A stretch of DNA of 47,876 nt, from assembly GCF_024138395.1 (NCBI RefSeq), contig NZ_JAMYDU010000034.1:1-47876 (forward strand), read 5' to 3'. Position 1 is the stretch's first letter. Every line of letters begins with the position of its first letter. Source of the stretch: Pseudomonas mandelii. Lineage in GTDB: Bacteria; Pseudomonadota; Gammaproteobacteria; Pseudomonadales; Pseudomonadaceae. Under the pieces are notes generated by a model that did not search any database, was not told the origin of the DNA, and was given only the letters and a program-made list of their open reading frames with translations. The translations under genes and the position numbers were made by a program. This document shows, one piece after another, positions 8,444 through 15,336 of the stretch.

Positions 8444-9217
8444 ATGAACGATTTTTTCAAAGGTAAAAAACTGCTAGTTGTCGGCGGCACTAGTGGCATG
8501 GGCCTGGAAACGGCCCGCATGATACTCAAGGCAGGCGGCAGCGTGGTACTCACCGGCAGCAAGCAAGACAAGGCCGAAGCGGTGCGTCACGAGCTGAGTC
8601 CGCTGGGCCCTGTGTCGGTGATCGTCGCTAACCTGATGACTGAAGAAGGCATGAATTTCGTTCGTAAGGAAATCAATGCCAACCATAGCGATATCAGCCT
8701 GATGGTGAACTCCGCCGGGATCTTTATTCCCAAGCCGTTCACCGAGCACGATGAGGCCGAGTACGACATGTACCTGTCTCTCAATCGTGCGACCTTCTTC
8801 ATCATTCAGGCCGTGGTCAAGAACATGCTGGCCGCCAAGCTTGAAGGGGCAATTGTCAACGTCGGCTCCATCGGTGCACAGGCTGCATTGGCAGGTTCGC
8901 CAGCCTCTGCCTACTCCATGGCAAAGGCAGGTTTGCATGCGCTGACACGCAACCTGGCAATTGAGTTGGCTCACTCGGGTATTCGGGTCAACGCTGTCTC
9001 GCCAGGGATCGTTCACACCTCGATCTATGAGGGGTTCATGGACAAAGAGGCGATCCCGGAAGCGATGAAGTCGCTGAACGATTTCCACCCGTTGGGACGA
9101 GTCGGCGTTCCCGAAGACGTCGCGAACACCATCCTGTTCCTGCTGTCGGACAAGACGTCTTGGGTGACCGGCGCAATCTGGGACGTGGATGCTGGAATTA
9201 TGGCCGTTCGGGCCTGA
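8444..9217 (+). CDS. Short-chain dehydrogenase/reductase (SDR)
   Basis: This 257-residue classical SDR is an NAD(P)-dependent oxidoreductase. The Rossmann motif GGTSGMG lies near the N-terminus, NSAG in the middle, and the catalytic pair YSMAK at Y157 and K161 is intact, with the upstream serine in NVGSIG. The C-terminal FLLSDKTSWVTGAIWDVDAG is typical of the family. It lies 99 nt after the OsmC gene in the same orientation. A role in reducing a carbonyl or quinone substrate together with the other redox enzymes is inference; the substrate is not determinable. Confidence 0.92.
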   Translation: MNDFFKGKKLLVVGGTSGMGLETARMILKAGGSVVLTGSKQDKAEAVRHELSPLGPVSVIVANLMTEEGMNFVRKEINANHSDISLMVNSAGIFIPKPFTEHDEAEYDMYLSLNRATFFIIQAVVKNMLAAKLEGAIVNVGSIGAQAALAGSPASAYSMAKAGLHALTRNLAIELAHSGIRVNAVSPGIVHTSIYEGFMDKEAIPEAMKSLNDFHPLGRVGVPEDVANTILFLLSDKTSWVTGAIWDVDAGIMAVRA

Positions 9218-9239
9218 CCACTGTGTCGAGCGCGGTCTG

Positions 9240-9266
9240 ACGAAAGCTCCTATCGCGGGAGCTTTC
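9240..9266 (+). other. Hairpin between SDR and FrnE-like genes
   Basis: GAAAGCTCC and GGGAGCTTTC form a stem of about 10 bp around a 6-nt loop, with no T-run after it. It could set mRNA stability or partial read-through inside the operon. Confidence 0.45.
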
Positions 9267-9359
9267 ACGCCTTCACTCAGTTCAAGTGAAAGAAGTCTGG
9301 CCGCAGGAGTCTTGAATGTCGATCCCGACAAATTGATTTCTTTGAGTACAGGACGAGTC

Positions 9360-10058
9360 ATGCAAACTTCTTCAAAAAAATATGCAGTGGATATCTGGTC
9401 TGATTTTGTTTGTCCTTGGTGCTGGGTAGCCAAGCGTCGATTCGAGCAGGCGCTCGATAAATTTGCGGAAAAAGACAATGTACAAATCAACGTCAGGGCC
9501 TATCGTCTGGCGGCGAATCACGCGCCAGAGCCTATGATCGCTGCCCTTAAACGCAAGCTCGGCAATCCGGATTCCGCTATCGCGATGATGAACACCGTCA
9601 GTAAATATGGTCGGGCCGATGGGCTTGATTACCGCTTTGACAGCATGCTGTTTGGCGATACCGCAGATGCCCATGTACTGGTCAAGGCGGTTGCGGACGA
9701 AGTCGTTAAAAAACGCTTGGTCGAGGCGTTGTATGAGCAAAGCACCTCCCATGGTCAGTCGCTGTTTGATCGCGGCAGCCTGGAGGCCATAGCCAAGGCA
9801 GGCGGTGTTTCGGACGCGTTAATCCAGCGGGCGTGGTCATCCGTTGAATTGCGCGAAGAGATGGAGGAAGACGAACATATCGCCGCGCAACTAGGTTCGG
9901 GCGTGCCTTTGTTTGTATTCGATAATGCCTTCTCGTTGTCCGGTGCTCAGCCTGAGGCTGCCTTTCTTGAAGCGCTGAACAAGATGCAGGAGAACTCGAA
10001 AGTCGAAGATGACGCATTCAGCAGTCAAGTCTGCGGCATAGATGGCTGCAAAATTTGA
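9360..10058 (+). CDS. DsbA-family FrnE-like thiol oxidoreductase
   Basis: This 232-residue protein is of the cytoplasmic DsbA/FrnE branch (thioredoxin fold with helical insertion). The active site CPWC is at C18-C21 in the typical SDFVCPWCW start, and a second cysteine pair CGIDGC ends the protein, as in FrnE proteins. The cis-proline region SGVPLFVFDN is present. No signal peptide is seen, so it should act in the cytoplasm. The ATG after GGACGAGTC was chosen because the upstream in-frame extension overlaps the SDR gene and is not protein-like. The probable role is disulfide exchange or isomerisation next to the thioredoxin that follows. Confidence 0.88.
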   Translation: MQTSSKKYAVDIWSDFVCPWCWVAKRRFEQALDKFAEKDNVQINVRAYRLAANHAPEPMIAALKRKLGNPDSAIAMMNTVSKYGRADGLDYRFDSMLFGDTADAHVLVKAVADEVVKKRLVEALYEQSTSHGQSLFDRGSLEAIAKAGGVSDALIQRAWSSVELREEMEEDEHIAAQLGSGVPLFVFDNAFSLSGAQPEAAFLEALNKMQENSKVEDDAFSSQVCGIDGCKI

Positions 10059-10121
10059 TCAGCAGAAGCGGTGCGGCACTGGGTTGTGCCGCCCTTCATC
10101 CATATTGAGAGCGAGATCCAA

Positions 10122-10451
10122 ATGAGCCGTATCGTCGAGTTGAGTGCTCAGCAGTTCGCACGCTTTGTGGCCAAAGGCAGCAGCGTCGTGCTGTTTTCAG
10201 CGTCCTGGTGCAAGCCGTGTCAGGAGATGAAGCCGGTCTTTCATGCTTTGGAAGAAAAGCTTCACTCCCGGGCGGCTTTTGCAAAGATTGATGTGGCGGT
10301 ATCTCCGACGATCGCGCAAATGTACGGTATCCGAGCGGTGCCATCCTTGGCGGTTTTCCATGAGGGGCGGCTGCTGCGGGTCATGCCCGGATCCCGTTCA
10401 GTTGGAACAATTAAAAAAAACATTCTTGCGGAGTTGGAAGAGGCGATTTAA
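10122..10451 (+). CDS. Thioredoxin-family protein
   Basis: This 109-residue single-domain thioredoxin has the active site ASWCKPC (C30, C33), where lysine replaces the usual glycine, and the conserved cis-proline in IRAVPSLAVF. It is a disulfide reductant for a partner protein. It is the last gene of the OsmC-SDR-FrnE operon and a terminator follows 18 nt later. The start at 10122 follows GAGCGAGA; the upstream in-frame ATG adds residues with no thioredoxin similarity. The substitution at the third position should shift the redox potential, but the direction cannot be read from sequence. Confidence 0.9.
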   Translation: MSRIVELSAQQFARFVAKGSSVVLFSASWCKPCQEMKPVFHALEEKLHSRAAFAKIDVAVSPTIAQMYGIRAVPSLAVFHEGRLLRVMPGSRSVGTIKKNILAELEEAI

Positions 10452-10468
10452 CCGAGCCTTCTCCATCT

Positions 10469-10500
10469 GCGGTCAGGCTGATCAGCCTGGCCTTTTTTTT
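10469..10500 (+). terminator. Intrinsic terminator, OsmC-Trx operon
   Basis: GGTCAGGCTGATCAGCCTGGCC forms a compact stem, followed by eight Ts. It lies directly after the thioredoxin stop. Confidence 0.85.
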
Positions 10501-10720
10501 CATCCATCGAGTGTGGATTTGCCCCTGACCAGTTATCGATGGGATGAGCGCGGTCTTCGTTGAAGTCTTCCGCTAACAGCGCGTTGGCCCGTTTGTAGGC
10601 GTCATATTTGAACTCAGTATCATTCACCGGCGGTGCGGCCATTTCTTCCAGCATTTCCTGGGTTCAGGCGACGGAATCGATCCACTCGTTCCACGACAAA
10701 TCGCGAGTTCATTCAGAACG
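10501..10720 (-). pseudogene. Possible relic reading frame of unknown function
   Basis: On the minus strand one frame reads TRDLSWNEWIDSVA, a TGA stop, then TQEMLEEMAAPPVNDTEFKY and on to HSMDEKK before entering the thioredoxin terminator. The peptide composition looks natural on both sides of the stop, which suggests a short broken gene squeezed between two converging operons. I do not recognise the family. It may also be chance; a short intact ORF could start at the ATG at 10654. Confidence 0.3.
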
Positions 10721-10721
10721 A

Positions 10722-10780
10722 AAAAACTCTCTGGTCGTTGGGGATGAAGATGCCCAACGACCAGAGAGTCGCTTTTTGGG
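10722..10780 (-). terminator. Strong intrinsic terminator, AhpD-OYE-tautomerase operon
   Basis: ACTCTCTGGTCGTTGGG and its complement CCCAACGACCAGAGAGT form a 17-bp stem with a short loop. On the minus strand it is followed by a run of six Ts, just after the tautomerase stop. Confidence 0.88.
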
Positions 10781-10791
10781 GGTGGACCCCT

Positions 10792-11010
10792 TTACTTACC
10801 TGCTTGCAGTTTCAATACGTCCTGCGCAGTCACGGGTTCGGCAGCGATTCCCCAATCTCCGCTTTTGACCTCTTCGAAGATGACCCAGGTGAGGGCGCGC
10901 ATGTTTTCCCCTTCCACAGACACCATGGCGTCCGTCACTTTCTGGATGACTTCGGCTTTCTGCTTGTCGGTAAAAACGCCTTCAATACCTTTGATGGTAA
11001 CGAGAGGCAT
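10792..11010 (-). CDS. 4-oxalocrotonate tautomerase-family protein
   Basis: This 72-residue protein starts MPLVTIKG. Removal of Met exposes the catalytic Pro-1 that defines the 4-OT superfamily. The family pattern of a beta strand followed by TDKQKAEVIQKVTDAMVSV and VIFEEVKSGDWGIAAEPV is clear, and the length is usual for small tautomerases. AAGGAG lies before the ATG. It is the last gene of a minus-strand operon after the AhpD-like and OYE-like genes, and a strong hairpin follows. It probably isomerises or hydrates an unsaturated carbonyl compound; the actual substrate is unknown. Confidence 0.9.
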   Translation of the reverse strand: MPLVTIKGIEGVFTDKQKAEVIQKVTDAMVSVEGENMRALTWVIFEEVKSGDWGIAAEPVTAQDVLKLQAGK

Positions 11011-11058
11011 GGTGTGCTCCTTAATGTCTGAAGTGGGCGGTGGTGAAGCAGCGAATAA

Positions 11059-12165
11059 TCAGGCTTTGGCTGCAACGTATTCCGGGTAGTCGGTGTAACC
11101 CTTGGCAATACGATCGCTGACACCGTAGTAAGTCGCGCGATCACCCTCTGCCAGTGGCCAGCCGTTCTGCATGCGCTCCACCAAATCGGGGTTGGCGATG
11201 TAGGCCGTACCGAAGGCGATCAAGTCAAGTTCACCTTTAACCAGTTCCGACTCAGCGAGGGCTTGGTTAAACCCACCGGCGGCCATCAAGGTGCCCTTGT
11301 AGGCTTCGCGGAACGCGGTGCCGAACCCCAGCGGCGTTTCAGCGGCGACGATGGTTGGTTGGTAGTTCAGGTGGACGTAGGCCAGTTCGCGTTCATTAAG
11401 CGCTGCCGCCATGCTCATCCAGGTTTCTGCTTCACCTTCGTACACACCAAAGTCATACAGGCGGCCAAACGGCGAGAACCGTACGCCAATCTTCGAGCCG
11501 CCGATTTCGGCAGAAATCGCGTCAAGGGTTTCCAGCAGAAAGCGTTGGCGATTGGCGATCGAGCCACCGTACTGGTCGGTACGGGTGTTCAAGGCGCTGC
11601 TGAGGAACTGATCGAACAGGAACCCGTTGGCAGCCATGATTTCGATACCATCAAAACCGGCCGCCATCGCCATACGCGCAGACTTCACAAAGTCAGCGAT
11701 GACACGTTTCACTTCTTCCGTTTCCAACGCACGAGGCACGCTGGGTTGCACAGCGCCGGATTCGCCAGGCTCGATCCAGGCATACACCGTGGTATCGACC
11801 GCCGGCTGGGTACCCGAAGAAACCGGAACCATGCCATGCACCGAAATATGGGACATACGGCCAACGTGCCATAACTGCGCGAAGATCTTCCCACCCTTGG
11901 CATGCACCGCCTCGGTGACCTCACGCCAGCCGGGCAAGTGTTCGTCGGCATAAATACCTGGGGTGTACAAGTAGCCACGGGCTTCGTCGGAAATCGGCAG
12001 GCCTTCAGTGATCAGCAGGCCAGCAGAAGCACGCTGTGCGTAATACAGCGCGGTGAACTCATTAGGGATGTTGTTTAGTGTCCGGGTGCGGGTCATGGGG
12101 GCCATGACGACCCGGTTTTTTAGCGCAGTACCGGACAGATCGTAAGGGGTGAGCAGCTTATTCAT
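11059..12165 (-). CDS. Old Yellow Enzyme-family FMN oxidoreductase with altered active site
   Basis: This 368-residue TIM-barrel flavoprotein is of the NemA/XenB branch of Old Yellow Enzymes. Visible family marks are NRVVMAPMTRTRTL, the FMN-binding region GKIFAQLWHVGRMSH (about 92-106), GGSIANRQRF and GVRFSPFG. The active-site segment reads EIMAANGFLFDQFL. Canonical enzymes have His, then Asn three on and Tyr five on (OYE1 H191, N194, Y196), but here these are M177, N180 and F182. The usual substrate-binding His and proton-donor Tyr are therefore both missing, so ordinary ene-reductase chemistry is doubtful. It is the second gene of the operon, 44 nt after the AhpD-like gene. Confidence 0.9.
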   Translation of the reverse strand: MNKLLTPYDLSGTALKNRVVMAPMTRTRTLNNIPNEFTALYYAQRASAGLLITEGLPISDEARGYLYTPGIYADEHLPGWREVTEAVHAKGGKIFAQLWHVGRMSHISVHGMVPVSSGTQPAVDTTVYAWIEPGESGAVQPSVPRALETEEVKRVIADFVKSARMAMAAGFDGIEIMAANGFLFDQFLSSALNTRTDQYGGSIANRQRFLLETLDAISAEIGGSKIGVRFSPFGRLYDFGVYEGEAETWMSMAAALNERELAYVHLNYQPTIVAAETPLGFGTAFREAYKGTLMAAGGFNQALAESELVKGELDLIAFGTAYIANPDLVERMQNGWPLAEGDRATYYGVSDRIAKGYTDYPEYVAAKA

Positions 12166-12209
12166 GATGAGTCTCGAAGTCGTTAGCAGGTTGAAAGTCA
12201 GCGTTTGAT

Positions 12210-12542
12210 TTACGATTTATCGAATGCGTCCAGCACATGTGTGCTGTACACCAACGCGGCACCGGCGTTCATGTTGATTGCCACGCTCAGTGCTTCGGCG
12301 ACTTCTTCACTGGTAACGCCAAGTTTCTTGGCTTCGGCGGCGTGGAAGGCGATGCAACCGTCGCAGCGGGTGGTCACGGCCACGGCGAGGGAGATCAGTT
12401 CCCGGGTCCTCGCGTTCAGGTGATTGGTCTTGCCGCCGGCAGCGCCAAGCGACGCCATGCCTTTCATTGTTTCCGGAGACAGGCCGTTTAGTTCTACCAA
12501 GCGGGTATTGATGTCCTTGCGGGTTTGCTTCCAATCGTGCAT
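12210..12542 (-). CDS. Carboxymuconolactone decarboxylase/AhpD-family protein
   Basis: This 110-residue protein has the AhpD-type redox motif CDGCIAFH (C60, C63, H67) within RTRELISLAVAVTTRCDGC. AhpD-like proteins of this type work as alkylhydroperoxidase or disulfide-relay enzymes. The ATG at 12542 follows a GAGA-type site and lies 50 nt after the -10 box. A longer open frame reaching 12869 runs through the promoter and was not taken. It is the first gene of the minus-strand operon whose promoter mirrors that of the OsmC operon. Confidence 0.9.
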   Translation of the reverse strand: MHDWKQTRKDINTRLVELNGLSPETMKGMASLGAAGGKTNHLNARTRELISLAVAVTTRCDGCIAFHAAEAKKLGVTSEEVAEALSVAINMNAGAALVYSTHVLDAFDKS

Positions 12543-12591
12543 GGGATTCTCACAGAGATGGTGTTGATTACAGTTATTTAGAACTGTTAAC

Positions 12592-12620
12592 AAGCTACCA
12601 TCCAGTTGGTAGGCAATCAA
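12592..12620 (-). promoter_or_regulatory. Promoter with operator in spacer, AhpD-OYE operon
   Basis: On the minus strand TTGATT (12620-12615), 17 nt, TAGCTT (12597-12592). The palindrome CTACCATCCAGTTGGTAG (12595-12612) matches CTACCAACTAGTTGGTAG at 16 of 18 positions. The 12-base block AGTTGGTAGGCA/T, box order and spacing agree with the OsmC promoter at 7712-7740. Confidence 0.7.
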
Positions 12621-12805
12621 AGTGCTCGTACCGATTTTCACTATTAACGCAATCGAAGGTATTGATAATTTGCTCCCATGCAACAGGAAAATCGCTCCAT
12701 CGGCATGACATGACTGGACTGTTGATTGTCGGAGGCTGCGCTGGCTGACGGGACTTGGCGCCGCGAGATCCTGAGTCGGGTGAAGGCAGTGATGCGACCA
12801 GGCCG

Positions 12806-12830
12806 TGCCTGCCTGACTGTCAGGCAGGCA
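12806..12830. repeat. Perfect 11-bp inverted repeat
   Basis: TGCCTGCCTGA (12806-12816), loop CTG, TCAGGCAGGCA (12820-12830). The GC-rich stem has no T-run after it and is followed by one more GGCAGG unit. Its function is unknown. Confidence 0.6.
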
Positions 12831-13104
12831 GGCAGGTGCAATCCATTCCGTGGGCTTCGGCACCATCATCTGCTGTCACGCCGGTATCACGAGGGGAAAT
12901 GCCTCAATGTCTTGACGAGTTGGCTGCAGCAGTGGTGGGAGCGCATGAAATGGTCAAGTGGATAAGTTGCTGCAGAACAGCTAGGAGGGGGTGTGAATTG
13001 TCGCAGTAGGCTGTGTCTCGCGCATGATGCTCTGTAGGTAGTTTTGTACCCTTAAAGCAATGTCTATCTCAAGGTACCCACCGGAATCCGACAGAACGCC
13101 AAAA

Positions 13105-13134
13105 CGAAAAAACCCGCCAGAAGGCGGGTTTTTT
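13105..13134. terminator. Terminator downstream of tRNA-Asn
   Basis: AACCCGCC (13111-13118) and GGCGGGTT (13123-13130) form a perfect 8-bp stem with a 4-nt loop. A-runs and T-runs flank both sides. It lies 43 nt after the 3' end of tRNA-Asn on the minus strand. Confidence 0.88.
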
Positions 13135-13176
13135 GGTAGTTTCAGAGATTTTGAAAGCCTTCTCTGGAACCTTGTC

Positions 13177-13252
<76 letters not shown>

Positions 13253-13433
13253 ATGGCGTCTATGTTACTGATTCAAAAAGAGAAGTCAAGCCTCTATTGG
13301 CAGCTTGATGTTTTCATCGGATCAGAGGGAGTTATCAGCCATTGGCGGTTACCAGAATCGCGGTAGAGGTCTACCATGGTCGCCCGGAAGTGGTGACACG
13401 CGCTGCCGGCCCTCAGCCGAAAAGGTACGCGCC

Positions 13434-13481
13434 ATGAATCACCCAAGCCTCACACCAGAAAACAGCGGGGTGTTCGCATGA
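13434..13481 (+). CDS. 15-codon upstream ORF overlapping next gene
   Basis: ATG followed by fourteen codons (MNHPSLTPENSGVFA) and a TGA that overlaps the start of the next gene as ATGA. No strong ribosome site is seen before it (AAAAGGTACGCGCC). The overlap suggests translational coupling of the 76-residue gene; it could also be chance. Confidence 0.35.
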   Translation: MNHPSLTPENSGVFA

Positions 13482-13708
13482 GCATCGCTCAGATCAGCCT
13501 GCCCAAAGGCGTTGGCCCGCACGCCGAGAAATTGTTCGACGCCATTACTCAGGCCAGCACCGCTGACGAATTGAACCGCGCGGGCGGCAAGGCCGAAGGT
13601 TTTGTTTTGGGCCTGGAAAGCGCCAAGGCGATCAAAAGCCAGGTAGCCGAGTCGCTTTATGTGGCCTATGACGACGCAGCCAGCCAGCGCGCGAGCGAAC
13701 TGGCCTAA
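13478..13708 (+). CDS. Small uncharacterised protein
   Basis: This 76-residue soluble protein (MSIAQISLPKGVGPHAEKLF...) is Ala-rich and mostly helical by eye, with no signal peptide or membrane segment. I do not recognise a characterised family. Its start overlaps the stop of a 15-codon ORF. Its TAA stop shares bases with the TAG stop of the convergent small membrane-protein gene. Codon use is typical of the neighbouring core genes, which supports it being real. Confidence 0.65.
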   Translation: MSIAQISLPKGVGPHAEKLFDAITQASTADELNRAGGKAEGFVLGLESAKAIKSQVAESLYVAYDDAASQRASELA

Positions 13709-13905
13709 CCGCCGAAGGTAATGGTGCCGAGCATTAGCTTGGCGTACAGCATCGTGGCGGTCAGTTGCACCAGCCACAACGCCAGGCCGCCCAGGAACAC
13801 GCCTGCAGCCACTTGCAGCACCAGGTTGTTACCGCGCTTGGCCGAGGAGCGGGGCACGAAATGGTCCAGCTCGTCGCGATCGGCGCGTAGGTCATCGTTT
13901 TTCAT
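13705..13905 (-). CDS. Small single-pass membrane protein, uncharacterised
   Basis: This 66-residue protein has a charged N-terminus (MKNDDLRADRDELDHFVPRSS) and one hydrophobic segment of about 30 residues ending near the C-terminus. The ATG at 13905 follows GAGAAACGAC; a TTG four codons upstream is the alternative start. It converges on the gene at 13478 with a 4-base overlap of stop codons. Its function is unknown. Confidence 0.65.
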   Translation of the reverse strand: MKNDDLRADRDELDHFVPRSSAKRGNNLVLQVAAGVFLGGLALWLVQLTATMLYAKLMLGTITFGG

Positions 13906-13940
13906 GTCGTTTCTCAAGAATTCTCGGGTTTACTCATAAC

Positions 13941-14033
13941 CTGTGGGAGCGGGCTTGCCCGCGATAGCGGTCGATCAGCTAACATCAATGTTGAATGTGA
14001 TGGCCTCATCGCGGGCAAGCCCGGCTCCCACAG
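13941..14033. repeat. REPIN (inverted pair of REP sequences)
   Basis: GTGGGAGCGGGCTTGCCCGCGAT and, inverted, ATCGCGGGCAAGCCCGGCTCCCAC flank about 45 nt that include CATCAATGTTGAATGTG. This is the common P. fluorescens-type REP doublet. Confidence 0.9.
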
Positions 14034-14094
14034 TGGGATGGTGTGCAGTCTAGAGTGACCGGTCGCCGAACTGGGAATTATCAAAGACAAATAA

Positions 14095-14126
14095 AAAACG
14101 GGAAGCCACATGGCTTCCCGTTTTCA
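14095..14126 (-). terminator. Terminator of aminotransferase gene
   Basis: ACGGGAAGCCA and TGGCTTCCCGT form an 11-bp stem around CA, with A-rich and T-rich flanks. On the minus strand it follows the aminotransferase stop by about 14 nt and ends in TTTTTTATT. Confidence 0.88.
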
Positions 14127-14139
14127 CATCATGCGACCA

Positions 14140-15336
14140 TCAGATCACCTGAACGATGGCCTTGGTCACGGCTTCGATGTTGTTCTGGTTCAGCGCGGCA
14201 ACGCAGATGCGGCCGGTGTCCAGGGCGTAGATGCCGAACTCGCTGCGCAGGCGGGTTACCTGCTCAACTGTCAGGCCGGAGTAGGAGAACATGCCGCGCT
14301 GGCGACCGACGAAGCTGAAATCACGCTGTGGAGCGTTTTTCGCCAGCAGGTCGACCATCTGGGTGCGCATGCCGCGAATCCGCAGGCGCATTTCTGCCAG
14401 TTCTTCTTCCCATTGGGCGCGCAGTACCGGGCTGTTCAGCACGGCGGCGACGATGCTTGCACCGTGAGTCGGCGGGTTGGAGTAGTTGGTGCGGATCACG
14501 CGTTTGACTTGCGACAGCACGCGCGCGCTTTCTTCTTTCGATTCGCTGACGATCGACAGGGCGCCGACGCGCTCGCCGTACAGCGAGAAGGATTTGGAGA
14601 ACGAGCTGGAAACGAAGAAGGTCAGGTCCGACTCGGCAAACAGACGCACGGCAGCGGCGTCTTCATCGATACCGTCACCAAAGCCCTGGTAGGCCATGTC
14701 GAGGAACGGCACGTGACCTTTGGCCTTGACCACTTCCAGCACGTTTTTCCAGTCCGCCGGGCTCAGGTCCACGCCGGTCGGATTGTGGCAGCAAGCGTGC
14801 AGCACAACGATGGAGCCGGACGGCAGGGCGTTCAGGTCTTCCAGCAGGCCGGCGCGGTTAACGTCGTGGGTGGCGGCGTCGTAGTAGCGATAGTTCTGCA
14901 CCGGGAAACCGGCGGTTTCGAACAGCGCGCGGTGGTTTTCCCAGCTTGGGTCGCTGATTGCCACGACGGCGTTCGGCAGCAGTTGCTTGAGGAAGTCGGC
15001 GCCGATTTTCAGCGCGCCGGTACCGCCGACGGCTTGGGTGGTGATAACCCGGCCAGCGGCGATCAGCGGCGAATCATTGCCAAACAGCAGTTTCTGCACA
15101 GCCTGGTCGTAGGCAGCGATGCCGTCGATCGGCAAGTAGCCACGGGAAACGTGTTGAGCGGCGCGAACCGTCTCGGCTTCGACAACGGCGCGCAGGAGTG
15201 GAATTCGCCCCTCCTCGTCGCAGTAAACACCGACCCCCAGGTTGACCTTGTTGGTACGGGTATCGGCATTGAATGCTTCGTTGAGGCCCAGGATTGGATC
15301 GCGTGGTGCCATTTCGACAGCGGAGAACAGGCTCAT
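14140..15336 (-). CDS. tyrB: Aromatic/aspartate amino acid aminotransferase
   Basis: This 398-residue PLP enzyme is of the class I aspartate/tyrosine aminotransferase family, working as a cytoplasmic dimer on 2-oxoglutarate with aspartate or aromatic amino acids. It begins MSLFSAVEMAPRDPILGLNEAF, typical of AspC/TyrB. It has HNPTG in the cofactor region, the Schiff-base lysine segment SSSFSKSFSLYGERVG (about residues 245-260) and the Arg of the C-terminal motif. Gene order next to uvrB matches the P. aeruginosa aromatic aminotransferase. A possible -10 (TATACT) lies on the minus strand at 15425-15420. AspC and TyrB cannot be told apart with certainty. Confidence 0.9.
   Translation of the reverse strand: MSLFSAVEMAPRDPILGLNEAFNADTRTNKVNLGVGVYCDEEGRIPLLRAVVEAETVRAAQHVSRGYLPIDGIAAYDQAVQKLLFGNDSPLIAAGRVITTQAVGGTGALKIGADFLKQLLPNAVVAISDPSWENHRALFETAGFPVQNYRYYDAATHDVNRAGLLEDLNALPSGSIVVLHACCHNPTGVDLSPADWKNVLEVVKAKGHVPFLDMAYQGFGDGIDEDAAAVRLFAESDLTFFVSSSFSKSFSLYGERVGALSIVSESKEESARVLSQVKRVIRTNYSNPPTHGASIVAAVLNSPVLRAQWEEELAEMRLRIRGMRTQMVDLLAKNAPQRDFSFVGRQRGMFSYSGLTVEQVTRLRSEFGIYALDTGRICVAALNQNNIEAVTKAIVQVI

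Larger units (their letters stand above)
12543..13104. other. Gap with promoter and hairpin, otherwise unassigned
   Basis: Apart from the promoter at 12592-12620 and the perfect hairpin at 12806-12830, I see no gene. Several short open frames (for example one with LADGTWRREILSRVKAVMR near 12740-12800) have no recognisable family and may be decayed sequence next to the tRNA-Asn insertion site. Confidence 0.5.

Noticed and set aside
12543..12869. N-terminal extension of the AhpD-like gene to 12869
   Set aside because: It would put the -35, -10 and operator inside the coding region and adds residues unlike the family; the ATG at 12542 gives the normal length.
160..13170. Integrase, transposase or plasmid gene expected for an island
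   Set aside because: I looked on both strands and found none. The island call rests only on the tRNA repeat and gene content.
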